A stretch of DNA of 64,000 bases from Streptomyces barringtoniae (lineage in GTDB: Bacteria; Actinomycetota; Actinomycetes; Streptomycetales; Streptomycetaceae), in the NCBI RefSeq assembly GCF_020819595.1, contig NZ_JAJHNP010000004.1, positions 372,001 through 436,000 on the forward strand. The letters are read 5' to 3'. Positions 22,617-31,153 of this stretch are shown here, one piece after another (position 1 is the first letter of the stretch; every line of letters begins with the position of its first letter). Position numbers and translations under genes: made by a program. The notes beneath the pieces were generated by a model. That model was not told where the DNA came from, ran no database searches, and worked only from the letters and a program-made list of their open reading frames with translations.

Positions 22617-24104
22617 GTGCTCGACCAAGGCGCACCCCCGCACGACCGCACAGCGACCGCCCCCGCAGCCCAGGGCCTCGCCGCGCGCCTCATGCGGCGC
22701 AAGCCAGTGGAACGCCTGGTCGCGGAGGGCGGCCAGGGTGAGGGAGGCTCGCTTCGGCGCTCCCTCGGCCTGTGGCAGCTGACCATGATCAGCATCGGTG
22801 CCACCCTCGGCACCGGCATCTTCGTCGTCCTCGGCGAGGCCGTCCCCAAGGCGGGCCCGGCGGTCACCCTGTCCTTCGTGATCGCCGGTCTCACCGCGCT
22901 GTTCTCCGCCCTGTCCTACGCCGAGCTGGCGGGCACCATCCCGGTCTCCGGCTCCTCGTACTCGTACGCATACGCAACGATGGGCGAACTGATCGCCTGG
23001 GTCTGCGGCTGGTGCCTGCTGCTGGAGTACGGCGTCTCGGTCGCCGCCGTGGCCGTCGGCTGGGGCGAGTACCTGAACGAGCTGCTGGACGGCACCATCG
23101 GCGTGACCATCCCGACGGTCCTGTCGGCTCCGCCCGGCCAGGGCGGAATCTTCAACCTGCCCGCCCTGATCGTCGTCATGCTCGGCATGGTGTTCCTGCT
23201 CGGCGGCGCCAAGGAGTCGGCGCGGGCCAACACCATCATGGTGTCCGTGAAGATCGCCGCGCTGATCCTCTTCTGCGCCATCGGCTTCATGGGCTTCAAG
23301 TCCGGCAACTACTCCCACTTCATGCCGCTCGGCATGGCGGGCGTCAGCGCGGCCGGCGCCACGCTGTTCTTCTCGTACATCGGCTTCGACGCCGCCTCCA
23401 CCGCCGGTGAGGAGGCCAAGAACGCCCAGCGCGACCTGCCCCGCGCGATCATGCTGTCCCTGGTCATCGTGACGGCGCTGTACGTCCTCGTCGCGGCCGT
23501 GGCCGTGGGTGCCTGGCCGTGGCGGAAGTTCAAGGACTCCGAGGCCGCGCTCGCGCAGATCATGACGGACGTCACCGGGCAGAGCTTCTGGGGCACGCTG
23601 CTCGCGTTCTGCGCGGTCATCGCCATCGCGAGCGTCGTCCTGACCGTGCTCTACGGCCAGACCCGCATCCTGTTCGCCATGTCCCGCGACGGCCTGGTGC
23701 CCAAGATCTTCGCCAGGGTCCACCCGAAGACCGGCGCCCCGCGCGCCAACACGGTCATCGTCTCGGTGTTCTGCGGTGTCCTCGCCGCCGCGATCCCGCT
23801 GGGCCAGCTCGCGGACGCCACCAGCATCGGCACGCTGTTCGCCTTCGCTCTGGTCAACGTGGCCGTCGTGGTGCTGCGCCGGACCCGACCCGCCATGCAC
23901 CGCTCCTTCCGGGTCCCGCTGTCGCCGGTGCTGCCCGCGCTGGGCTTCGCGTTCTGCCTGTGGATGATGGGCAGCCTGTCCACCGTCACCTGGATCGTGT
24001 TCGGTGTCTGGATGGCCGTCGGGCTCGTGTTCTACTTCGTATACGGCTACCGCCGTTCCCGTCTCGCGACCGGTGACGACCTCGCGGTGACGGCAGAGAA
24101 GTGA
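22617..24104 (+). CDS. Cationic amino-acid transporter (CAT-type APC permease)
   Basis: This 495-residue protein has about 12 hydrophobic segments after a polar N-terminus of roughly 45 residues. It shows the APC signature SIGATLGTGIFVVLGEA in the first segment and CAT-type features such as FFSYIGFDAASTAGEEAKNAQRDLPRAI. The substrate is probably lysine, arginine or another amino acid; it cannot be fixed from sequence. GTG 22617 follows AGGAG by eight bases. An Lrp/AsnC regulator follows 27 bp downstream and may control it. Confidence 0.88.
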   Translation: MLDQGAPPHDRTATAPAAQGLAARLMRRKPVERLVAEGGQGEGGSLRRSLGLWQLTMISIGATLGTGIFVVLGEAVPKAGPAVTLSFVIAGLTALFSALSYAELAGTIPVSGSSYSYAYATMGELIAWVCGWCLLLEYGVSVAAVAVGWGEYLNELLDGTIGVTIPTVLSAPPGQGGIFNLPALIVVMLGMVFLLGGAKESARANTIMVSVKIAALILFCAIGFMGFKSGNYSHFMPLGMAGVSAAGATLFFSYIGFDAASTAGEEAKNAQRDLPRAIMLSLVIVTALYVLVAAVAVGAWPWRKFKDSEAALAQIMTDVTGQSFWGTLLAFCAVIAIASVVLTVLYGQTRILFAMSRDGLVPKIFARVHPKTGAPRANTVIVSVFCGVLAAAIPLGQLADATSIGTLFAFALVNVAVVVLRRTRPAMHRSFRVPLSPVLPALGFAFCLWMMGSLSTVTWIVFGVWMAVGLVFYFVYGYRRSRLATGDDLAVTAEK

Positions 24105-24131
24105 CCGAACCGAAGAAGTGAACCACCCCCT

Positions 24132-24584
24132 GTGCTGAACGATCTCGACGAACGCATCGTGCACGCCCTCGCCGAGGACGCCCGCCGCTCGTACGCGGAC
24201 ATCGGGCAGATGGTCGGCCTGTCCGCGCCCGCGGTGAAGCGGCGCGTGGACCGGCTGCGGGCCACCGGAGCGATCACCGGATTCACCGTGCGGGTGGATC
24301 CGGCGGCGCTCGGCTGGGAGACCGAGGGGTACATCGAGATCTACTGCCGGCGGAACACCTCGCCGGACACCATCCAGCGGGGTCTGGAGCGGTATCAGGA
24401 GGTCGTGGCCGCGTCGACCGTCACCGGCGACGCGGACGCGATCGCCCAGGTCTTCGCCTCCGACATGCGGCACTTCGAGCGAGTGCTGGAGCGCATCGCC
24501 GGGGAGCCGTTCGTGGAGCGGACCAAGTCGGTGCTGGTGCTGTCGCCGTTGCTGCGCCGCTTCTCCTCCGGGGCGCCGGGCTAG
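24132..24584 (+). CDS. Lrp/AsnC-family transcriptional regulator
   Basis: The 150-residue protein has the N-terminal AsnC-type HTH (LDERIVHALAEDARRSYADIG, then GLSAPAVKRRVDRL) and a RAM ligand-binding domain (VAASTVTGDADAIAQVFA). Proteins of this family sense amino acids. It starts at GTG 24132 only 27 bp after the permease, so the pair probably forms an operon and the permease substrate may be the effector; this is inferred from position. Confidence 0.88.
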   Translation: MLNDLDERIVHALAEDARRSYADIGQMVGLSAPAVKRRVDRLRATGAITGFTVRVDPAALGWETEGYIEIYCRRNTSPDTIQRGLERYQEVVAASTVTGDADAIAQVFASDMRHFERVLERIAGEPFVERTKSVLVLSPLLRRFSSGAPG

Positions 24585-24639
24585 GGGCGGATCACGGCTC
24601 GGGGCGCGCTGTGGTGAGCCGGCCGCGGGACCGTCGTTG

Positions 24640-24677
24640 TCTGCCGCGCAGTTCCCCGCGGCCCTTCCGGGGCGCCT
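24640..24677 (+). repeat. Dispersed GC-rich repeat between convergent genes
   Basis: The segment around CAGTTCCCCGCGGCCCTTCC and GGGGCGCC matches the common Streptomyces intergenic repeat built on AGTTCCCCGCGCCCCT. It lies between the convergent AsnC and GntR genes and may fold into a terminator-like hairpin. Confidence 0.5.
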
Positions 24678-25418
24678 CTACTCCGCCGTCTTGCGGGCCA
24701 GCGCGTTGTTGTCGATCGAGTTGCGCACGCTGAAACTCACCGCGTCCGACCGGTAGCGGTCGTCCGACCACTCCACGGGCCGCCCCTCGCGCGTCGTCGT
24801 CACGCGCCGCACCCGCAGCAGCGGACTCGTGCGGCGAACCCCCAGCAACTCGGCGTCCTGCGCCCCGGCGGAGACAGCGTCGATCACATGCTCCCCGTAC
24901 GCGAACACGAGCCCCGTGTCGTCGTACAGCCGCTGCGTGACCGAGGGACAGTCCGGCTCGATCGACTCGACCGCCGGGGAGATCCAGTCGGCGTACACCG
25001 TCCGCTCCAGCAGCACCGGCTCGCCGTCCAGGCCGCGCACCCGGAGCACGTGCAACACCCGTGTGCCGAGGGGAAGCTGGAGGCGTACGGCGTCCTCGTG
25101 GGTCGCCGTGCGGTACTCCTGGGACACCACCCGGCCCGTGGCCTCACGGCCCATCGCGCGGGCCCACTGGGCGAAGCTGCGCAGTTCCTCGAAGCTCTGG
25201 CTGCGGCGGCTGGCGAGCACGACGCGCCGGGCGCCCTGGCGGGAGCCGATCAGGCCCTCGGCGGTCAGGGCCGCGACGGCCTGGCGGACCGTGCCGCGTG
25301 AGACGCCGTATGTCCCGGCGAGCTCCGACTCCGAGGGCAGCCGGCTGCCGACCGTGTACTCCTCGCGGTCGATCGCGCGCCGCAGCTCGTCGGCGATCTC
25401 CTCGTGTCGCGCCGTCAT
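24678..25418 (-). CDS. GntR-family regulator with UTRA domain (HutC subfamily)
   Basis: The 246-residue protein starts MTARHEEIADELRRAI and has a winged helix with LPSESELAGTYGVSRGTVRQAVAAL split over about residues 25-50, then a UTRA ligand-binding domain (LGTRVLHVLRVRGLDGEPVLLE through VRRVTTTREGRPVEW). ATG 25418 has a GAGGGG ribosome site; the open frame upstream has no homology. It is divergent from the ABC operon and is its likely repressor. Phosphonate and sugar-phosphate operons often use this subfamily. Confidence 0.9.
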   Translation of the reverse strand: MTARHEEIADELRRAIDREEYTVGSRLPSESELAGTYGVSRGTVRQAVAALTAEGLIGSRQGARRVVLASRRSQSFEELRSFAQWARAMGREATGRVVSQEYRTATHEDAVRLQLPLGTRVLHVLRVRGLDGEPVLLERTVYADWISPAVESIEPDCPSVTQRLYDDTGLVFAYGEHVIDAVSAGAQDAELLGVRRTSPLLRVRRVTTTREGRPVEWSDDRYRSDAVSFSVRNSIDNNALARKTAE

Positions 25419-25571
25419 GCTTCCCCTCTGCTCAGGCCGCTGTGCACAGCGTGACCAGCCTAATCGAGACCTGAGCGTGATCTGCAACGGTCTGGATTGT
25501 GCAGCCAAGCAGGGTCCAAAGTTTCGTTCCCGTTTACAGACAGGACACCGTGACCGGGCGTACTGTGACGC

Positions 25572-25589
25572 AACTTGTTCAGACAAGTT
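25572..25589 (+). promoter_or_regulatory. Palindromic operator AACTTGT-N4-ACAAGTT
   Basis: AACTTGT at 25572-25578 and ACAAGTT at 25583-25589 form a perfect 7-bp inverted repeat with a TCAG spacer. It lies about 40 bp before the binding-protein start and 150 bp from the divergent gntR. Size and symmetry suit a GntR-type dimer. Confidence 0.6.
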
Positions 25590-25629
25590 CTCCGCAACCC
25601 TCATGCGTCCCCCTGGAGAGACCGTGACC

Positions 25630-26784
25630 GTGTCCCTGCCGAGAAACGCCGTCCTCGGCGGCTCCCTCGCCGTCGTCGCCGCGCTCGCGCTGAGCGCCTG
25701 CGGCGCCGCCCCCGACAAGGCGTCGACCACCACCAAGGACGGCAAGAGCGCCGCCACCGCCACCTCCGCGGCCGACTTCGGCGGCATGGACGCCCTGGTC
25801 AAGGCGGCCAAGAAGGAGGGCACGCTGCACATCATCGCGGTGCCCCGCGACTGGGCCAACTACGGCGCCCTCATCGACGGATTCCAGAAGAAGTACGGCA
25901 TCAAGATCCAGGACGAGAGCCCCGACGGCTCCAGCCAGGACGAGATCAACGCCGTCACCACCCGCAAGGGGCAGGACCGCGCGCCCGACGTCCTCGACCT
26001 CGGCAGCTCCTTCGCCCTCAGCGCCGCCCAGCAGGGCCTGCTCGCGCCCTACAAGGTCACCACCTACGCCGACATCCCCGAGGCCCAGAAGGACCCGCAG
26101 GCCCGCTGGTACAATGACTACGGCGGCTACATCTCCATCGGCTGCGACGCCAAGCGCGTGAAGAGCTGCCCGGCCAGCTTCAAGGACCTGCTCAAGCCCG
26201 AGTACAAGGGCCAGGTCGCCCTCAACGGCAACCCCACCAAGTCCGGCTCGGCCTTCGGCGGCGTCTACGCGGCGGCCCTGGCCAACGGCGGCTCCTTCGA
26301 CAACATCCAGCCCGGCCTGGACTTCTTCGCCAAGCTGAAGAAGAACGGCAACTACACGCCGGTGGAGTCCACCCCGGCCACCGTCGAGAAGGGCGAGACG
26401 CCGATCTCGATCGACTGGGACTACCTGAACGCCGGTTACGCCGACGAGTTCAAGTCCAAGGGCCTCGACTGGAAGGTCACCATCCCGAGCGACGGCCAGT
26501 ACGCCCAGTACTACTCCCAGGCCATCACCAAGGACGCCCCGCACCCGGCGGCCGCCCGCCTGTGGCAGGAGTACCTGTACAGCACCGAGGGCCAGAACCT
26601 GTGGCTCAAGGGCTACGCCCGCCCGGCCCAGATGACCGCCATGGAGAAGGCCGGCACCCTCGACAAGACGGCCGCCGCCAAGCTCCCGAAGGTCACCGGC
26701 ACGCCGTCCTTCCCGACCGAGACCCAGCAGAGCAAGGCCAAGACGGTCATCGCCCAGGGCTGGGGGAAGGCCGTCTCCGGATGA
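25630..26784 (+). CDS. ABC transporter substrate-binding lipoprotein (AEP/iron-type)
   Basis: The 384-residue protein begins with a lipoprotein signal peptide (lipobox ALSAC, Cys24), a Thr/Ala-rich linker, and a periplasmic binding protein type 2 fold starting DALVKAAKKEGTLHIIAVP. Proteins of this group bind iron, polyamines or 2-aminoethylphosphonate. GTG 25630 is used because GGAGAG lies nine bases upstream; the GTG two codons earlier is only three bases from it. The gene is first in a tightly overlapping operon with two permeases, an ATPase and a phosphohydrolase fusion, so an organophosphorus ligand is a reasonable guess. Confidence 0.85.
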   Translation: MSLPRNAVLGGSLAVVAALALSACGAAPDKASTTTKDGKSAATATSAADFGGMDALVKAAKKEGTLHIIAVPRDWANYGALIDGFQKKYGIKIQDESPDGSSQDEINAVTTRKGQDRAPDVLDLGSSFALSAAQQGLLAPYKVTTYADIPEAQKDPQARWYNDYGGYISIGCDAKRVKSCPASFKDLLKPEYKGQVALNGNPTKSGSAFGGVYAAALANGGSFDNIQPGLDFFAKLKKNGNYTPVESTPATVEKGETPISIDWDYLNAGYADEFKSKGLDWKVTIPSDGQYAQYYSQAITKDAPHPAAARLWQEYLYSTEGQNLWLKGYARPAQMTAMEKAGTLDKTAAAKLPKVTGTPSFPTETQQSKAKTVIAQGWGKAVSG

Positions 26785-27680
26785 CCGCCGCTCTCCCGCG
26801 CGCGGACGTGGCGCCCGTCGCTTCGGCGAAGCGGCGGCGCCGCGCCCCCGGCTGGCTGGCGGTCGTACCGCTGCTGGTCTTCGTCGCCATCGCCTTCGGC
26901 CTGCCCGCCGTCGCCATCGTCAACGGCGCCTTCTCGGCCGACGACGCCACCACGGGCGCCACCACCTACACCGGCGCCAACATGACGGCCTCGCTGCAGG
27001 GTCCGTACCTCACCGCCCTGCTCGGCAGCGTCAAGCTGTCCGCGATCTCCGCCGCGCTCGGCGCCCTGCTCGGGCTGCCGCTCGCCCAGGCCGTGGTCTC
27101 CTCCCGCTCCCGCTGGCTGCGCGAGGCCGTGCTGACCGCCTCCGGCGTGCTCGCCAACTTCGGCGGCGTCCCGCTGGCCTTCGCCTTCGTCGCCACCCTC
27201 GGCAACGCGGGCGTCCTCACCGTCCACCTGGGCCTGAAGGACACCGGCTGGGACCTCTACAGCTTCTGGGGCCTGGTCCTCGTCTACCTGTACTTCCTCA
27301 TCCCGCTCATGGTCCTCACCATCACCCCGGCGCTGGACGGCCTGCGCTCCCAGTGGCGCGAGGCCGCGCTGAACAACGGCGCCACCGGCGTGCAGTACTG
27401 GCGGCACGTGGCCCTGCCCGTGCTCGCGCCCTCGCTGCTCGGCGGCCTGGTCCTGCTGTTCGGCAGCGCCTTCGCCGCCTACGCCACCGCCGCCGCCATG
27501 GTCGGCAGCGCGGTCCCGCTGGTCACCCTGCAGATCGCCGACGCCCTGTCCGGCAACGTGCTGGTCGGCCAGGAGAACGTCGCCCTCGCCCTCAGCCTGG
27601 ACATGGTGCTGGTGGCGGGCCTGGTGATGGCCGTGTACCTGCCCCTTCAGCGACGGAGTGCCCGATGGCTCGACGCCTGA
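26781..27680 (+). CDS. ABC transporter permease subunit 1
   Basis: This 299-residue membrane protein has about six hydrophobic segments and the BPD-type EAA loop EAALNNGATGVQYWRHVALP that contacts the ATPase. A basic N-terminus (KRRRRAPGW) precedes the first transmembrane helix. ATG 26781 overlaps the stop of the binding-protein gene (ATGA), and the 3' end overlaps the next permease by 16 bases, showing translational coupling. Confidence 0.9.
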   Translation: MTAALPRADVAPVASAKRRRRAPGWLAVVPLLVFVAIAFGLPAVAIVNGAFSADDATTGATTYTGANMTASLQGPYLTALLGSVKLSAISAALGALLGLPLAQAVVSSRSRWLREAVLTASGVLANFGGVPLAFAFVATLGNAGVLTVHLGLKDTGWDLYSFWGLVLVYLYFLIPLMVLTITPALDGLRSQWREAALNNGATGVQYWRHVALPVLAPSLLGGLVLLFGSAFAAYATAAAMVGSAVPLVTLQIADALSGNVLVGQENVALALSLDMVLVAGLVMAVYLPLQRRSARWLDA

Positions 27681-28486
27681 CCCTGTGGCGGTGGGTCGTC
27701 CTCGGCCTCGCCGCCCTGTACTTCCTGGTGCCGCTCGCCGCCTCCGCGATCTTCACGGTCGACGTGCCCGGCCAGGGCCTCACCTTCGACGCCTACACCA
27801 GGATCCTGTCCGCCGACGGCTTCCTCTCCAGCCTGCTGCTCTCGCTGGAACTGGCCGTCGCCACCATCGCGGTGGTGCTGCTGCTGATGGTGCCCGCCGT
27901 GGTCGCGCTGCGGCTCGGCTCGCCCCGGCTGCGGCCGGTGGTGGAGGTGGTGTGCTCGCTGCCGCTGGTCGTGCCGCCCATCGCCTTCGTCGCCGGGATC
28001 GCCACCGTGCTCAAGTGGGGCCCGGAGCATCTCTCCCGCACCCCGCTGTTCGAGACGTTCGTGGTGATCCAGAACGACCGATTCCCCGTCGTGCTGGTCC
28101 TCGCCTACGTCGTGATGGCCCTGCCGTTCGTCTACCGGGCCCTGGACGCCGGCCTGCGCGCCATCGACGTACGGACCCTCGTCGAGGCGGCCCGCAGCTG
28201 CGGCGCCTCCTGGCCCAAGGCGCTCGTCCGGGCCGTCCTGCCCAACCTGCGCGGGGCCCTGCTGAACGCGTCCTTCCTCACCCTGGCCCTGGTCCTCGGC
28301 GAGTTCACGGTCTCCCATCTGCTCGGCTACACCCCCTTCGCCGTGTGGATCTACAACGTCGGCGGCGAGCAGGCCCAGATGTCCGTCGCCGTGTCCGTGC
28401 TCAGCCTGCTCGTCACCTGGGCCCTGCTCCTCGCGCTCGCCGGTGCCGGCGGCGGACGCAACCGAAACGCCAACACCCGGGGATGA
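27665..28486 (+). CDS. ABC transporter permease subunit 2
   Basis: The 273-residue protein starts MARRLTLWRWVVLGLAALYF and has six hydrophobic segments and the EAA loop EAARSCGASWPKALVRAVLP. It pairs with the upstream permease to form the heterodimeric channel. ATG 27665 lies within the end of the preceding gene; its own stop overlaps the ATPase start by ATGA. Confidence 0.9.
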   Translation: MARRLTLWRWVVLGLAALYFLVPLAASAIFTVDVPGQGLTFDAYTRILSADGFLSSLLLSLELAVATIAVVLLLMVPAVVALRLGSPRLRPVVEVVCSLPLVVPPIAFVAGIATVLKWGPEHLSRTPLFETFVVIQNDRFPVVLVLAYVVMALPFVYRALDAGLRAIDVRTLVEAARSCGASWPKALVRAVLPNLRGALLNASFLTLALVLGEFTVSHLLGYTPFAVWIYNVGGEQAQMSVAVSVLSLLVTWALLLALAGAGGGRNRNANTRG

Positions 28487-29571
28487 CAAACACCATGACC
28501 GCCACCACGCTCGAGAAGGCCGTTGCGGAAAAGGCCGCCACCGTCGAATTCCGTTCGCTGCGACGGGAGTTCGGGGCCACCGTTGCCCTCGACGGTCTCG
28601 ACCTGACCGTCCGCCCGGGGGAGTTCCTGGCCCTGCTCGGCCCCTCCGGCTGCGGCAAGACCACCGCGCTGCGCATGCTCGCCGGTTTCGAACACCCCGA
28701 CTCCGGTGCCGTCCTGGTGGACGGCGAGGACGTCACACACGTCCCGGCCCACCGCCGCGACGCCGGCATGGTCTTCCAGTCGTACAGCCTCTTCCCGCAT
28801 CTGAACGCCGTGGACAACGTCGCGTTCGGGCTGCGCATGCGCGGCGTCCGCACGGCCGAGCGCCGGGCCCGTGCCGCCGAGTTGCTGGAGCTGGTCGGTC
28901 TCGCCGACAAGGGCGAGCGCTACCCGCACCAGCTCTCCGGCGGCCAGCAGCAGCGCATCGCGCTGGCCCGCGCCCTGGCCCTGCGCCCGCGCGTGCTCCT
29001 GCTCGACGAGCCGCTGTCCGCGCTGGACGCCAAGGTGCGGCTCACCCTGCGCGAGGAGATCCGCCGCCTCCAGCAGGAGCTCGGCATCACCACCCTGTTC
29101 GTCACCCACGACCAGGAGGAGGCCCTCTCGGTCGCCGACCGGGTCGCCGTCATGCGCGCCGGCCGGCTCGAACAGTGCGCCGAACCCGCCGAGTTGTACG
29201 GCCGCCCCGCCACCGCCTTCGTCGCCGAGTTCGTCGGCACCATGAGCCGGATCCCGGGCGAGCTGAAGGACGGCACGGTCGAGGTGCTCGGGCAGCGGCT
29301 GCCCGCCGACGGCGAGGTGCCGGCCGGCCCGGTGGACGTGCTGGTGCGGCCCGAGGCCGTACAGGTGCGCCCCGACGAGCAGGGCACCGCCCGGATCGTC
29401 GCCACCGCCTTCCTGGGCGCGGTCGTCCGGGTCACCGTACGGCTCGCCGACGGCACCGAGGTCAAGGCCGACCTGCCCGCCCACGAGGCCACCGGGCTCG
29501 GCGCCGGAACCGCCGTCGGCGTGTCGCTGCCCGAGCGGCCGGTGCTCGTGGCCGAACGTATCCAGAAGTGA
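28483..29571 (+). CDS. ABC transporter ATP-binding subunit with TOBE-like domain
   Basis: This 362-residue ATPase has the Walker A GPSGCGKTT near residue 50, Q-loop FQSYSLFPH, signature LSGGQQQRIALARAL, Walker B VLLLDEPLSALDAK and H-loop VTHDQEEA. A C-terminal region from about residue 250 resembles a TOBE_2 domain seen in iron, polyamine and AEP importers. ATG 28483 overlaps the permease stop; ATG 28495 is an alternative start. It drives import by the upstream permeases. Confidence 0.93.
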   Translation: MTNTMTATTLEKAVAEKAATVEFRSLRREFGATVALDGLDLTVRPGEFLALLGPSGCGKTTALRMLAGFEHPDSGAVLVDGEDVTHVPAHRRDAGMVFQSYSLFPHLNAVDNVAFGLRMRGVRTAERRARAAELLELVGLADKGERYPHQLSGGQQQRIALARALALRPRVLLLDEPLSALDAKVRLTLREEIRRLQQELGITTLFVTHDQEEALSVADRVAVMRAGRLEQCAEPAELYGRPATAFVAEFVGTMSRIPGELKDGTVEVLGQRLPADGEVPAGPVDVLVRPEAVQVRPDEQGTARIVATAFLGAVVRVTVRLADGTEVKADLPAHEATGLGAGTAVGVSLPERPVLVAERIQK

Positions 29572-29585
29572 GGAATTTCCCGAAC

Positions 29586-31052
29586 GTGACCCCCCACATC
29601 CATCAACGCCCGCTGCAGGCCGTCCTGTTCGACATGGACGGCACGCTCGTCGACACCGAGCGGCTGTGGTGGGAGGCGGTCGAGCAGGTCGCCGGGCGCC
29701 CGCTGACCGAGGCCGACCAGCCCGACGTGCTCGGCCGCCCGGTCGAGCACACCGCCGCCTGGCTCGGTACGGAGTCGGGCCGGCCGGAGGTGGAGCTCGC
29801 GGCCGAGCTGCACCGCGAGTTCGCCGACCGCGTCCGCACCGGGATCGTGCCCCGGCCCGGCGCACTGGACCTGCTGGACGCGCTGGCCGCCGCCGGCGTC
29901 CCCGCCGCCCTGGTCACCGCGTCCCCGCGGGCGGTCGCCGACGTCGTCCTCGACGCCCTCGGCGCCGACCGGTTCGCGGCCTCCGTCACCGCCGACGACA
30001 CCGCCCGCACCAAGCCGGCCCCCGACCCCTACCGGGCCGCCTGCCGGGCCCTCGGGGTCGAGCCGGCCGCCTGCGTGGCCGTCGAGGACACCGAGACCGG
30101 CGTCGCATCCGCCGAGGCCGCCGGGTGCGCCGTCCTCGCCGTGCCGTCCCTCGCACCGATCGGCACCGCGCCCGGCCGGACCGTACGGGACAGCCTCAGC
30201 GGGGTCACGGTCGAGGACCTGCGGCACATGGTGACGCCCGAGCTGCGGGTGATGAGCTGGAACCTGTGGCTGGGCGGCAGCGAGGTCGACGACCACCGGG
30301 CCAAGCAGCTCAAGGTCGTCCTGGAGAGCGGCGCCGACGTCGTCGGACTCCAGGAGACGGGCGGGACCGCCGCCCAGGAACTGGCCGAGGCGCTCGGCTG
30401 GTACCACCACCGGGCCGGCGAGAACCTCGGCGTCATCAGCCGCCATCCCATCACCGCCCGCTTCGGCGACCCGGACGTCGGCTTCTACGGCGCCGCGGGC
30501 GTCCGGATCGCCGTGGCCCCCGGCCGCGAGGTGGACGTCTGGACCGCGCACCTGCACTACACGCCGTACGGCCCCTACGAGTCCGCCTTCGACGGGCTGC
30601 CGGCGCGAGTGCTGATCGCCCACGAGGAGCTGCGGCTGGCCCAGATGCGGGACGCGCTGGCGCGTATCGCCGAGTCCTCGCGCGACGGCGTCCCGGTCGT
30701 CCTGGTCGGCGACTTCAACTGCCCCTCCCACCTGGACTGGCCGGACGTGGCCTGGCCGGTGACGAGGGCCGCCGAGGACGCGGGCTTCGCCGACTCCTAC
30801 CGCGAGGCCCACCCGGACCCCGCCGCCGAGCCCGGCCACACCTGGTCGCCGATCCATCCGGTGCACGAGGACGGCAGCGGACGGCCCGAGCCACAGGACC
30901 GGATCGACTACGTCCTGCACCGGGGCCTGACCGTGCGGGACGCGAGGACCCTCGTCACCGGCAGCCCGCGACCCTGGCCGGACGTCGCGGACAACGACTG
31001 GCCCTCCGACCACGCGGCGGTCGTCACCACGTTCTCCTTGACCAGGATGTGA
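29586..31052 (+). CDS. HAD-family phosphatase fused to an EEP-family phosphohydrolase
   Basis: This 488-residue protein joins two hydrolases. Residues 1-215 form a HAD domain of beta-phosphoglucomutase type: nucleophile Asp16 and Asp18 in FDMDGTLVDTE, VTASPRA, KPAPDPY and VEDTETG. From about residue 218 an endonuclease/exonuclease/phosphatase domain follows: MSWNLWLGG, QETG, AHLHY, GDFNCPSHLDW and SDHAAVVTTF supply the metal and catalytic residues. GTG 29586 lies 15 bases after the ATPase stop with GTGAGGA upstream. There is no signal peptide, so it is cytoplasmic and probably processes the phosphorylated compound imported by the transporter. Confidence 0.88.
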   Translation: MTPHIHQRPLQAVLFDMDGTLVDTERLWWEAVEQVAGRPLTEADQPDVLGRPVEHTAAWLGTESGRPEVELAAELHREFADRVRTGIVPRPGALDLLDALAAAGVPAALVTASPRAVADVVLDALGADRFAASVTADDTARTKPAPDPYRAACRALGVEPAACVAVEDTETGVASAEAAGCAVLAVPSLAPIGTAPGRTVRDSLSGVTVEDLRHMVTPELRVMSWNLWLGGSEVDDHRAKQLKVVLESGADVVGLQETGGTAAQELAEALGWYHHRAGENLGVISRHPITARFGDPDVGFYGAAGVRIAVAPGREVDVWTAHLHYTPYGPYESAFDGLPARVLIAHEELRLAQMRDALARIAESSRDGVPVVLVGDFNCPSHLDWPDVAWPVTRAAEDAGFADSYREAHPDPAAEPGHTWSPIHPVHEDGSGRPEPQDRIDYVLHRGLTVRDARTLVTGSPRPWPDVADNDWPSDHAAVVTTFSLTRM

Positions 31053-31060
31053 CTCCGGGT

Positions 31061-31093
31061 TACCGCAGGTCACCATTGCGGTACAGGGTGACC
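31061..31093 (+). promoter_or_regulatory. Interlocked inverted repeats upstream of the conservon
   Basis: TACCGCA at 31061-31067 pairs with TGCGGTA at 31077-31083; GGTCACC at 31069-31075 pairs with GGTGACC at 31087-31093. The overlapping symmetries lie between the HAD-EEP gene and the sensor gene and could be an operator or a weak terminator. Confidence 0.35.
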
Positions 31094-31153
31094 ATCCCGT
31101 AGGTTGTGCCGCGCTCACGCCCGCTACTGACTGGTAACACCGGCAGGTACTCC

